A stretch of DNA of 64,000 bases, taken from an uncultured Lachnospiraceae bacterium. GTDB lineage: Bacteria; Bacillota; Clostridia; Lachnospirales; Lachnospiraceae. This document shows positions 52,690 through 61,114 of this stretch, piece after piece. The translations under genes and the position numbers were made by a program. Numbering within the stretch: the stretch's first letter is position 1; every line of letters begins with the position of its first letter. Under the pieces are notes generated by a model. The model was given only the letters and a program-made list of their open reading frames with translations. It did not search any database and was not told the DNA's origin. The DNA is taken from the NCBI GenBank assembly GCA_946546945.1, contig CAMNOU010000005.1:62001-126000 (forward strand), in the 5' to 3' direction.

Positions 52690-53808
52690 TTATTTTTCTG
52701 ACGCTTCCGGTTCCTCTTCCAGTCCATATTTATCGGTGATTTCTTTTATCCGGGACTGCAGAGTTTTCAGTTTTTCCTGTTTTTCTTCTCCGGACAGCTC
52801 GTCCGATGACTGCGTGATCTCCTGATCTAACAAATACGCATAGAGAAGAAGTTCGTCATCCATCAGCGCCATGGCCGTTTCCTGCGCGTCTTCCGCTTCG
52901 AGACGGCCAATCTGTATCCAATATTCCAGATACCGGGGATCACTGTTTAACAAAACATGTTTTCCCGCATTCTTTCTCTGCTCCTCCGTCAGATTCTCCG
53001 CCTGCAGATAAGCAAGAGCCAGTGTATATTTCTGATGCTGATCCAGCTGATCAATCGGGATTTCTCTCAATGACCGGATCAGTTCCGTATAATCTTTTCC
53101 AATATAGGCGTTATCCGCACGATTGACTGCCTGCAGATAAGGGATCGTCTGAAAATACTGAATCCCTCCGTATACAGATACTGCCGCCGCCCAGATCGTG
53201 AGAGCCACTGCAGCGATTTTCAAAATCCTGAACTGCATACGTTTCACAGAAATCATTTCCTTTTTTGTCTTCGCGCGGTATTCGCTGAGGGTCTCTTCCA
53301 GATATTCTGCCAGAGTATCTGCATCCTCAAACTCCGGGAGTCTGGCGGTCACATCCTGTTTCCCGTACAAATCCTCCCCGCCTTCGAGATAGTCCCGGAA
53401 TTCGTATTTTCCCGTCAGTGCCCATCCCGTCAGCGCTCTGTATTCCTTCAAAAAGGATATTTCTTCCTTCTCCCGGATATCCCGGGATTTCACCAGAACC
53501 CGCCCGCAGGGGTGATAGAACAGATTCTCCGGTTCCAGAGAAAACCGGAACGTTTGCGCATCCCCCTCCAGCTGAGCCGCTAAAACCAGAAGATTCAGGA
53601 TCGTGACATAATCCTCTTTCCTGACCTCTGAAAAAGGGATCAGGCGGGATGCATCATAACTGAGATTCCAGTCATCTCTTTCTTCACTCCATGTCATTGG
53701 AAGAAAATGTTCTCCTGCTGCCGAGATCCTTTCCATATCAAATCTCGTAGAGGCGGTCAGTTCTGATTTTTTTACTTTTTCCTCGATTTTTTTAATATTT
53801 TCATCCAT
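52690..53808 (-). CDS. essB: EssB/YukC T7SS pseudokinase-like membrane protein
   Basis: A 372-residue protein: N-terminal about 200 residues form a cytoplasmic domain like the EssB/YukC pseudokinase (RFSLEPENLFYHPCGRVLVKSRD). One membrane helix follows at about 206-226 (ILKIAAVALTIWAAAVSVYGG), then an external helical domain rich in tetratricopeptide-like repeats. It bridges EssC and other components in the membrane. Located six bases after essA. Confidence 0.9.
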   Translation of the reverse strand: MDENIKKIEEKVKKSELTASTRFDMERISAAGEHFLPMTWSEERDDWNLSYDASRLIPFSEVRKEDYVTILNLLVLAAQLEGDAQTFRFSLEPENLFYHPCGRVLVKSRDIREKEEISFLKEYRALTGWALTGKYEFRDYLEGGEDLYGKQDVTARLPEFEDADTLAEYLEETLSEYRAKTKKEMISVKRMQFRILKIAAVALTIWAAAVSVYGGIQYFQTIPYLQAVNRADNAYIGKDYTELIRSLREIPIDQLDQHQKYTLALAYLQAENLTEEQRKNAGKHVLLNSDPRYLEYWIQIGRLEAEDAQETAMALMDDELLLYAYLLDQEITQSSDELSGEEKQEKLKTLQSRIKEITDKYGLEEEPEASEK

Positions 53809-53813
53809 GCTTC

Positions 53814-54227
53814 TTACACGTCATTACTCTGAAATTCCAATGTCTGATTGAATAGTTCTCTCTTCCGTCTATTCCGGCGGCTCTGATGATACCACAGCAC
53901 CAGAAACACAAAACCTGTGATCAGAATCCCGGCGCCCGGTACGATCCAGGAAGGCATGCCCGTCTGTGCCGGCGGCTCCGGCTGTTTTTGAATCGTCATC
54001 TGTTTACTGTCCAGAAAAAGTTTCTGATACAATTCCCGGTTATCGGAAACAGGCAGCTGATGATCGAACAGACTCGCTGTCAGTTCCTGCCGTCTCCCAT
54101 TCTCTTCTTCTTTTTTCAGAAGCAGCCTGTTTTCAAAATCCTCATGAAACAACCGGATCTGATACAGATCGGTCAGAGAGGAGTATGTTTTTTCTCCTGA
54201 ATGATAGTTCTCCGGATTCAATACCAT
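53814..54227 (-). CDS. essA: EssA family T7SS membrane protein
   Basis: A 137-residue protein with a mostly hydrophilic N-terminal part (residues 1-93) and one C-terminal membrane helix (SWIVPGAGILITGFVFLVLWY) followed by a basic tail. This matches the size and topology of EssA, an essential small component of Firmicutes T7SS. ATG 54227 follows the esaA-like stop by one base and has GGAGAG upstream. Sequence conservation in the family is low; position strengthens the call. Confidence 0.75.
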   Translation of the reverse strand: MVLNPENYHSGEKTYSSLTDLYQIRLFHEDFENRLLLKKEEENGRRQELTASLFDHQLPVSDNRELYQKLFLDSKQMTIQKQPEPPAQTGMPSWIVPGAGILITGFVFLVLWYHQSRRNRRKRELFNQTLEFQSNDV

Positions 54228-54228
54228 G

Positions 54229-56481
54229 TTACTTCTCTCCATTCGAACGGTGCGCATTCCGGTTTTTTACAAGAATCACGACCGTCCCTGCGACCGCCGC
54301 CGCAAGAATCAGATATAAAAGCCCGGTCAGTGGAAATGCTGATTTTTCGCCGGCCGGATTTTCTGTTTTCACAGATGGCTCAGGCACTTTACTGGAACTG
54401 AGATTTTTTTCCGGAACAGCTTCCATGCTCTGTTCCTTCAAAGCGGTCGGCGAAACAATGAAACGATAGGCCTCCGTATATTCCAGACTGCCAAGCCTGG
54501 TATAGGGCAGCTGCTGTGTCAGTTCTGTCAGACTTTCCCGGTTTTGCTGTACGGTCTCCTGTTTCTGGTTCTTGACCGATGCGAGACCAGACTTCACCTT
54601 CTCATTCGAGTACTGGTTGAGGGTTGTCAGTGTGTTCCTCAGCTGTTCCACATTTTTCTGATTTGCCTGGTTGATTGCCAGAAGATTTTCATCTGACTGA
54701 CGGTCTCTCTGCGCAACCAGAGTCGACAGCAGGGAAGCGCTTCTCATGATTTCGCTCTGCTGATTCATGATTTCACCCTGATTGATTTCATTTTCCGGAT
54801 GATAGGAACCCATGTCTGCCACAAAGTTATGAACACTCTGTTCGGCAGAAGCTACCGAATGAGCCATATGTTCCCCTGCGCTTTGCGCATCTTCCTGATA
54901 CGTATCCTCAAGGGTTTCCCCCAGTTTTTCCCAATCCATCCGTCTGATCAGCAGCGGGGGATCCTCCTCGTCTTCCCCGGGTGTGATAAATGTTTCCACA
55001 TCCTCATCCGACTGCATAATGTGCTCCTTCAGCGCATCCAGTGTGACCGTCTCCGGATCTCCTTCTTCCACTGCCTCACAGCCATATTCCTCCGGAACCT
55101 CTTTGATCTGACTGTCAATCAGAGCCTCCGCCTGCTCTTCTGTCAGGGAGGTCTCTGCCGTCAAATCTGCGGATGCCAGCTGTTCATTCCAGGCATTCTG
55201 CAGCTGAGCCGCCAGGGCTTCCTCGTCCAGACGGGAAACAGTGCCTGTCCCTTCCCCTTCTGGGTCTGCCGGCTCCCCGGTCTCTGTATAAGGGATCTCA
55301 ATGACGGATTCTTCAGGCGCACCATCCAGCAAAACATGCAGGTATCCGGCTCCATCTGCTGTGATTGTCATCGCCGGCAGAGGAGGCTCCTCCGTATTCT
55401 TCCGGATTTCCTGTACGAGAAGACTTGCAAGATTTTTCTTTACATCCGGCAGCTGTTCATTAAAGGCCCGGATATGATCCATTGCCTCCAGCCCGGGCTG
55501 TACATTCCACCGGACCTCCTCCAGCAGCGCAAGAAGATCTGTTTCATACTGATTCAGATCACTGTCATATTCAGCGCCTTCCTGTGTCAGCGTCTCGAGA
55601 AGTTCCTTTCTGACCTGCTCCGAAAAGTGTATATCTGAAAAGGCCTCCGTTATCCCATTCAGATCTGTTCCCAGACCTGCCGCCTGCCCGCGAAGTTCTT
55701 CAGACCGGTTTCCGATTCTTTCTTCCCCCGCGTCAATCATTCTCCGGATTGTCTGCACGGTATTAGCCTGTTCATTTGTATACGAACCAATATCCAGAGG
55801 ATCTCTGGTAAGCTGCGCATTTTCCGCCGGCTCAATGGTCAGCATCGCTGTCAGATCTTCCGGCTGTACCGACTCCAATGCCTCCAGATCCCTCTGATCC
55901 TTTTTCATGATTCCCTCAGCTGTATCCTGCGCGTCATGAAACTCCTTGAGGATGCTGTCTGTATACATAAAACTCACACTGTCACTCAGTTTCTCATGAA
56001 AAGACAGAACATCCAAAATCACTTGTTTTTGGACAGACTCGTCCAGATTTTCATTCAAAGCATATTGAAGCGCCGCTTTTTCCGGCGAATGATCCAAAAG
56101 ACTCACCACACATTCCGAGAAATTGGAAGGAATCACAATATATGCCGCATACTCTCCGGATGCAAGCCCGGTTCTGGCCGTTTCCATACTCGTTATTTCA
56201 TAGGTGCCTGTATTATCTGTCAAAAGACTGGACGCATATTCCGTATGCTCTCCATTGACATCTGTCCCCAGATCCAGATCAACGACAGCAATCCGGTCTG
56301 TCTGTACCTCTTTCTGTGCCTCCTCCGGACCGCTGAGCACGTGCTCCGACTCATTTACTTCCGAAACCGCAGTCCTGTTTTCCTGCTTTGACTGTGCCTG
56401 AACGGCTCCCAGACTATAACTGCCTGCTGCCAGCCCCACACATCCGGCCAGCGCCAATAGATACCCTGTACTCTTCTTCAT
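54229..56481 (-). CDS. esaA: EsaA/YueB-like T7SS membrane protein with single C-terminal helix
   Basis: A 750-residue protein beginning with a hydrophobic N-terminal helix (YLLALAGCVGLAAGSYSLGAVQ), then a very large Glu/Gln/Asn-rich external domain with long helices, and a single membrane helix near the C-terminus (LTGLLYLILAAAVAGTVVIL). EsaA and YueB usually have the same first helix and external stalk but four to six C-terminal helices. The truncated membrane domain is notable. First gene of the T7SS operon. A separate surface receptor-like function is possible. Confidence 0.7.
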   Translation of the reverse strand: MKKSTGYLLALAGCVGLAAGSYSLGAVQAQSKQENRTAVSEVNESEHVLSGPEEAQKEVQTDRIAVVDLDLGTDVNGEHTEYASSLLTDNTGTYEITSMETARTGLASGEYAAYIVIPSNFSECVVSLLDHSPEKAALQYALNENLDESVQKQVILDVLSFHEKLSDSVSFMYTDSILKEFHDAQDTAEGIMKKDQRDLEALESVQPEDLTAMLTIEPAENAQLTRDPLDIGSYTNEQANTVQTIRRMIDAGEERIGNRSEELRGQAAGLGTDLNGITEAFSDIHFSEQVRKELLETLTQEGAEYDSDLNQYETDLLALLEEVRWNVQPGLEAMDHIRAFNEQLPDVKKNLASLLVQEIRKNTEEPPLPAMTITADGAGYLHVLLDGAPEESVIEIPYTETGEPADPEGEGTGTVSRLDEEALAAQLQNAWNEQLASADLTAETSLTEEQAEALIDSQIKEVPEEYGCEAVEEGDPETVTLDALKEHIMQSDEDVETFITPGEDEEDPPLLIRRMDWEKLGETLEDTYQEDAQSAGEHMAHSVASAEQSVHNFVADMGSYHPENEINQGEIMNQQSEIMRSASLLSTLVAQRDRQSDENLLAINQANQKNVEQLRNTLTTLNQYSNEKVKSGLASVKNQKQETVQQNRESLTELTQQLPYTRLGSLEYTEAYRFIVSPTALKEQSMEAVPEKNLSSSKVPEPSVKTENPAGEKSAFPLTGLLYLILAAAVAGTVVILVKNRNAHRSNGEK

Positions 56482-56591
56482 TGCATTCTCCTGTATGTAA
56501 AATTGAAATACATTTGTAATATTTTCGTAAACAATGATGCACCAATATTTTACATGTCCCTTAATAACGGACTACTCACGCCCGGATTTTA

Positions 56592-56632
56592 GGTCCCTGA
56601 CTGCATTTCAGTTCTTGAAAGACCCAAACAAG
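56592..56632. repeat. Diverged 41-nt copy of the 42.6-42.9 kb repeat
   Basis: Begins GGTCCCTG, has 17 variable bases, then GAAAGACCCAAACAAG. The same two blocks with the same 17-base spacing occur at 42728-42768. About 32 of 41 positions agree. It lies between the T7SS and pilus loci. Confidence 0.7.
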
Positions 56633-56641
56633 ACGACAAAA

Positions 56642-56668
56642 ACAGGCCCGGCAAAATGCCGGGCCTGT
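56642..56668 (-). terminator. Terminator of the pilus operon
   Basis: An 11-bp GC-rich stem (ACAGGCCCGGC/GCCGGGCCTGT) with a five-base loop, followed on the minus strand by TTTTTGT, just after the anchor pilin gene stop at 56681. Confidence 0.9.
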
Positions 56669-56680
56669 CGCTGTTTCCTA

Positions 56681-57478
56681 TTATTTTTGCAAATCATCTT
56701 TCCCTTTCCGGAATATGGTGACGCCGACAAACAAAGCTACAGCAGCTCCCGCAGCAATCACGATCCAGATCAGTACCGCGGAATCATCTCCGGTCTTTAC
56801 CAGCCGTGTGAGGCTCGGATGATCGGGGGTCGGAGGTGTCTCTGGTGCCGGCGGCTTGGGAACAGGGGGTGTTGTCGGAACCCCGGGTTCTTCCGGGATA
56901 TAATCACCGGCCTTTGGATAGGACGTCACATCCATCGTCCATCCCTCACTGCTGCCGTCTGTCAGAGGCGGCATTGGGATCTGTACCAGATAAGGCTCGA
57001 TTTCCGTATATTTTTCGGCATCTTTTGTCTTTCCGGTCTGTACGACGAGATATATGCCCAGATCAGTAATGTTTCCGAAATAGGCTTTCCCGTCTTTCCC
57101 GGTGACTTCCGGCCCCCGGTCAGCAGACAAATTTGCCTTTTTGACATAGGAAGAAAATGTTTCAGAGATGGCTTTCATTGAGGATGCGTCTGCGTCATAG
57201 AGCTGTGAAGTCTGTATCCCGGCGCCCTCATACGCCTCCGTGATCTGATATTCTCCCGCATCTGTCAGTTCCGCGATTCTGTAGATCGAGATTTCCGCTC
57301 CGGCGATTGGCACAGGATCGGATTTTCCGTCTTTGCTCGGATATTCCACTTCTACGGTCAGCGATGCTGTACTGTCTCCTGCAGGCACCGGCTTCGTTCC
57401 GGAAGCATACGCCGGCAGCGCTGCGGCTGCACAGGCAACCGCGCACACAAGTGCTGCGATTTTTCCCTTTTTCACCAT
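56681..57478 (-). CDS. Ancillary/anchor pilin with LVKTG sorting signal (FctB-like)
   Basis: A 265-residue secreted protein: signal peptide (residues 1-26), an immunoglobulin-like Cna-B/FctB-type domain, a Pro-rich stalk (PVPKPPAPETPPTPDHP) and a C-terminal sorting signal LVKTGD with a membrane helix and basic tail. Variant sorting signals of the (I/L)VKTG kind and Pro-rich stalks are typical of basal pilins that end polymerisation and fix the pilus to the wall. ATG 57478 follows GGAAGGG; an earlier in-frame start at 57511 is unsupported. Last gene of the operon. Confidence 0.85.
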   Translation of the reverse strand: MVKKGKIAALVCAVACAAAALPAYASGTKPVPAGDSTASLTVEVEYPSKDGKSDPVPIAGAEISIYRIAELTDAGEYQITEAYEGAGIQTSQLYDADASSMKAISETFSSYVKKANLSADRGPEVTGKDGKAYFGNITDLGIYLVVQTGKTKDAEKYTEIEPYLVQIPMPPLTDGSSEGWTMDVTSYPKAGDYIPEEPGVPTTPPVPKPPAPETPPTPDHPSLTRLVKTGDDSAVLIWIVIAAGAAVALFVGVTIFRKGKDDLQK

Positions 57479-57551
57479 GATTTTCCCTTCCTGTATTGTC
57501 CTAAGTCTCATTTCCTGCTCACTTTCTGACTCTAAGCGGCCGTTCTTTGCA

Positions 57552-58409
57552 TTATGCTGAATCGTCCCGTTTCTTTTTCTTTCTCAATAACAGAATTGTT
57601 ATGATAAAAATAATGGCTGCGAACACAAACGCAATCAAAGACACATCCATCAGCCGGAAGTAATCCTTCTTGGCTGTCTCATCCTGCTTCATGTCTTCTG
57701 TGTACTCCGTCCGCTCACCTCTTACGAGAAGCCGGTGCGAATTGACACCGTAGGGCGTACATGTCAGTAATGTGCAGTAGTCCCGATTCTCCTCGATCAT
57801 CAGATCGCCTGCGTCTGACGGCAGAACCGTTTTGATCTGATCGACCTTGTAGGCAAGCACCTGATCCATGATATGCAAAAAGAACAGATCTCCTTCCTGC
57901 ATCTGATCGAGATCGGTAAACAATTTCGCGCTCCGCAGCCCCCGGTGCCCGGCCAGAACGGAGTGTGTGCCCGGACCGCCGATGGGAAGGGAGGTTCCCT
58001 CGACGTGTCCGACACCGTCTTCCAGCGCTTCCTGGCCGGTTCCGTGATAGATGACCAGTTCCTGATCAATCTTCGGAATCTCGATATACCCCATGACTCC
58101 ATTTCCGCCGGGATCCAGCAGTGTGTCATAAGGATGGGTCAGTACATATTCATTATCTTCATCAAAGGCATCCACAATGGTGTTTGCCGCGTGCTGGTCA
58201 TTGTATTCTTTGGCTTCCGCCCAAATCCTTTCATAAACGGCCGGGTCAGCCCCGCCCACCACCGCGTGGTAGTCCGAAATCAGATGCCGGCTGCGCCACT
58301 GATTCCACATGGTGCTCAGGGTCGGATACAACAGCATCCCGGCCGAAACCAGAAAAAGGATTACAATGATCACTCTACGGAGTTTCCCGGTTTTTCTTTC
58401 TCTTTTCAT
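57552..58409 (-). CDS. Class C pilus sortase 1
   Basis: A 285-residue sortase with N-terminal and C-terminal membrane helices. The lid region carries DP (LLDPGGNGVMG), the catalytic His is in LAGHRG, and Cys and Arg lie in TLLTCTPYGVNSHRLLVRG. These are the marks of class C sortases that polymerise pilins by joining a lysine to the cleaved sorting signal. Its start overlaps the upstream sortase gene by 35 bases and lacks a strong ribosome site, so translation probably depends on coupling. Confidence 0.92.
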   Translation of the reverse strand: MKRERKTGKLRRVIIVILFLVSAGMLLYPTLSTMWNQWRSRHLISDYHAVVGGADPAVYERIWAEAKEYNDQHAANTIVDAFDEDNEYVLTHPYDTLLDPGGNGVMGYIEIPKIDQELVIYHGTGQEALEDGVGHVEGTSLPIGGPGTHSVLAGHRGLRSAKLFTDLDQMQEGDLFFLHIMDQVLAYKVDQIKTVLPSDAGDLMIEENRDYCTLLTCTPYGVNSHRLLVRGERTEYTEDMKQDETAKKDYFRLMDVSLIAFVFAAIIFIITILLLRKKKKRDDSA

Positions 58410-59232
58410 TGATCACTCGAATTAGTAAGGTAAGTACGGCCGCAATCAAAAGCCCTGCGGCAACACATAATACGCGATTTCTGACCGACACGGCGCTCGG
58501 CGCCGCCTTCCGGCTTCCCTCCCGGCTGTATGCATTTTCATCGTAAGGGATTCTGTGTCCCCGCACAAGGAGCCGGTGGGTATTGACGGCATAGGGTGTG
58601 CAGGTAAGTAAGGTGCAGTAATCCTCCCCTTCCACAACGGACAGGGACTCTGTATCCTGCGGCTCCACGACAAGAATCTGATCCACCTCATAGGCCAATG
58701 TCTCGCCGAGAACATGCAGATAAAACTGATTTCCCTCTTTCACCCGGTCCAGATCCGTAAACAGCTTCTTGCTCGGAAGTCCCCGGTGCGCGGAAATCAC
58801 CGAATGTGTGCTTTCCCCGCCGATGGGAAGACTGCTCCCCGGCAGATGCCCGGCTCCCTTTTCCAGGGATTCGTCATCGGTATAGTGATAAATCGGCACG
58901 CTGATCCGGATGCAGGGGATTTCCACCTCTCCCATCACACCGGTCCCGTCCGGATTCAGAAGGGATTCATAATACGTGTCCGGCGTGTGCTCATGATCCA
59001 GAAAGGCATCCGGAACCTGCGTCCCGATCAGGCTCTCATTGTATACGGCCGCAGCTTCCGTCATCGCATTTTTTTCTTCCTGCGTGATTCCCCCGACCGC
59101 ACTCGAGTAATCCGACATCAGAGACCGTTCCCGGTACTCATTCCAAAGGTTACTGATGTTCGGATAAAAAACAATTCCAAGACCTGCGATTGACAGCAGG
59201 ATCATCAGTATCCTTTTTAACTTCCGATTCAT
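58375..59232 (-). CDS. Class C pilus sortase 2
   Basis: A 285-residue sortase of the same class: two membrane helices, lid NPDGTGVMG, catalytic His in ISAHRG, and TLLTCTPYAVNTHRLLVRG with Cys and Arg. The lid carries NP instead of DP. About half its residues match the downstream sortase by eye. The two may divide the work between backbone polymerisation and ancillary pilin addition. Ribosome site GGAG lies 11 bases before the ATG. Confidence 0.92.
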   Translation of the reverse strand: MNRKLKRILMILLSIAGLGIVFYPNISNLWNEYRERSLMSDYSSAVGGITQEEKNAMTEAAAVYNESLIGTQVPDAFLDHEHTPDTYYESLLNPDGTGVMGEVEIPCIRISVPIYHYTDDESLEKGAGHLPGSSLPIGGESTHSVISAHRGLPSKKLFTDLDRVKEGNQFYLHVLGETLAYEVDQILVVEPQDTESLSVVEGEDYCTLLTCTPYAVNTHRLLVRGHRIPYDENAYSREGSRKAAPSAVSVRNRVLCVAAGLLIAAVLTLLIRVINEKRKKNRETP

Positions 59233-59239
59233 AAATCCT

Positions 59240-59399
59240 GTATCTCCATTTGTTCTGTTTTTTTCTGCCTCATCTGAAGAAGCGAAGCAGATTCTCTGTC
59301 TCGTTTCCTCAGATGAAGCACCCGGGCTGACGCCCGGAACTGCTCCATCTTATGCACCAGTCTCAGACCGGTGTCTTTATAAGAGTGATTGAAAAAAAT
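59240..59399 (-). other. Structured spacer between pilin and sortase genes
   Basis: This 160-base gap holds three hairpins on the minus strand: ACACCGGTCTGAGACTGGTGC, CCGGGCGTCAGCCCGG, and a longer pairing of CATCTGAGGAAAC with a downstream TTCAGATG. No gene. These could attenuate transcription or protect the 3' end of the abundant pilin mRNA relative to the sortase genes. Confidence 0.5.
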
Positions 59400-61061
59400 T
59401 TATGTTCTCGACTTCTTGTCACGAATGATCAGACCAAGCATTACGAAGAACAATGCTACGCCGAAAATGGTCAGCATGTAAGTACCTGCTCCACCTGTGG
59501 AAGGCAGTCCCGGAATCTTGGTGTTGGCAATGTCATAACCCTCGGAATCGTCATGAATATTCACTTCCGTTGTATTCAGAGATCCATCATTGTTATAAAC
59601 TGCTTCATAGGACTTGCTGGAAGAATGACCCGCATTTCCAACCTCTTCGAAGGCAATCGTGTAATCCTTTAACATGCCTTTCTCAATGCCGTTTTCTGCA
59701 TCATCTGCGTCATAGTATGTCGCACTGATAGTCACCTTATGAACAGTAGTGCTGAGGGAATATCCTGCCGGAGCCTTTGTCTCTTTGAGGTAGTAGGTTC
59801 CCGCATCCAGTCCCTTGAAGTTCATCTGACCTTCACCTGTTGTCGTGGTTACCATATCGGCGCCATTTACCTTCAGAACCTGTGTGCAGGCCTCATCGGT
59901 ATATAAGGTGAACTCTGCGCCGTCCAGACCGTACTGATGATATTCATAGTCTGTGACAACCTCTTCGCCTTTTTTGTAGACATCCTTGTTGTTCTTGCCG
60001 GCATTTCCGAATGCCTTACCATCGATCTCGAAGGTGTAGTTTCTGGTCTTATCGGTTTCCTTATTCGTGGAATCCGTATCCTGCGGATCATTGCTGTACT
60101 CTACCGTTACCGTATTGTTGTTGGAATCAAGGTTTGTCTTTGCATTTGCATTCAGCTTTGCATCATATGTCAGCTCAACCGTTCTGCCGGCATCGTTTGC
60201 GCTTGCGAGGCTCTTCAGATAATCGCTGTTAAATACGATTACATATCCGCCGCCGGCTGTCTTGTTTTCTGTGATGGTATAATTGGTTGCAGCTACTTCT
60301 TCACCGCCGACTTTTACAATCATGTTTCCAACATAGTCCAGACCTGCTTCCATGGTATCTGTCATCTTGAATGTTACGGTCGTGTACTCACTGCTGTAGG
60401 AAGGAATCAGGGACGTAACCTTGAAGTTGATGGTATCGCCGATTGCAGTATCGTCACCCTTATCATTTCCGCTGCCCGGCTCAACAATCTCTTTTTTTGT
60501 TTCCGGTGTGGTGGATTTTGCAAACGCGTTCTCTGTGGTCAGGGTCCAGTTGTCTTTTGCGCTGACGCTTCCGCCTGTTACAACCTGATCTCCATCTTTG
60601 ACTTCATAGAACACACTGACAATCATCGGATTGTAAACAGTCTTTCCAGTTGCGTCCTTAGCGATCACCAGGTATTCACCTGCCTGCAGATCAGATACTG
60701 TGATCGTACCTCCTGATAATGCACTAACGTTGTAAGCCGGTGTCTGAGAGTACTCTGTGAGGCTTCCAGCCGCGATAGCGGTGATTTCATCACTGGTCGG
60801 TTTCCATGTCTCTGTATCGGCAATGGATACTCCATTATCTGCCTCAAACTTTTCGAGACCATTCTCTGTATAAACAGGTTTTACGATCCGATACAGTTTG
60901 ACCGTAGTACCTTCCGCCAGGCCATTAATGGTTACAGCAGCTTTGTCGTTCGCTGAGGGAACTTCTCCGGCCATCGGCTCAGCCATTGCCGGGATGCTCA
61001 TCGCAATCAGCATAATAGCTGCAGCGATCAGGGTTACAATTCGTTTTGTTAACTTTTTCAT
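59400..61061 (-). CDS. SpaA-type backbone pilin with LPSTG sorting signal
   Basis: A 553-residue major pilin: signal peptide to AMA-EP (residue about 28), an N-terminal domain, a middle isopeptide-forming domain, and a C-terminal Cna-B (SpaA) domain with the E-box YYLKETKAPAGYSL (about residue 425). It ends with LPSTG near residue 519, a membrane helix and a basic tail. The candidate pilin lysine lies in the PETKKEIVEP linker; the usual YPKN motif appears as VYNPMIVSVFYE without Lys, so this needs checking. Strong ribosome site AAGGAGG. Confidence 0.92.
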   Translation of the reverse strand: MKKLTKRIVTLIAAAIMLIAMSIPAMAEPMAGEVPSANDKAAVTINGLAEGTTVKLYRIVKPVYTENGLEKFEADNGVSIADTETWKPTSDEITAIAAGSLTEYSQTPAYNVSALSGGTITVSDLQAGEYLVIAKDATGKTVYNPMIVSVFYEVKDGDQVVTGGSVSAKDNWTLTTENAFAKSTTPETKKEIVEPGSGNDKGDDTAIGDTINFKVTSLIPSYSSEYTTVTFKMTDTMEAGLDYVGNMIVKVGGEEVAATNYTITENKTAGGGYVIVFNSDYLKSLASANDAGRTVELTYDAKLNANAKTNLDSNNNTVTVEYSNDPQDTDSTNKETDKTRNYTFEIDGKAFGNAGKNNKDVYKKGEEVVTDYEYHQYGLDGAEFTLYTDEACTQVLKVNGADMVTTTTGEGQMNFKGLDAGTYYLKETKAPAGYSLSTTVHKVTISATYYDADDAENGIEKGMLKDYTIAFEEVGNAGHSSSKSYEAVYNNDGSLNTTEVNIHDDSEGYDIANTKIPGLPSTGGAGTYMLTIFGVALFFVMLGLIIRDKKSRT

Positions 61062-61114
61062 TCTTTCCTCCTTATGTTTTTTATGGATTTTTATGTTAAG
61101 TATTTCTTTTTCGT

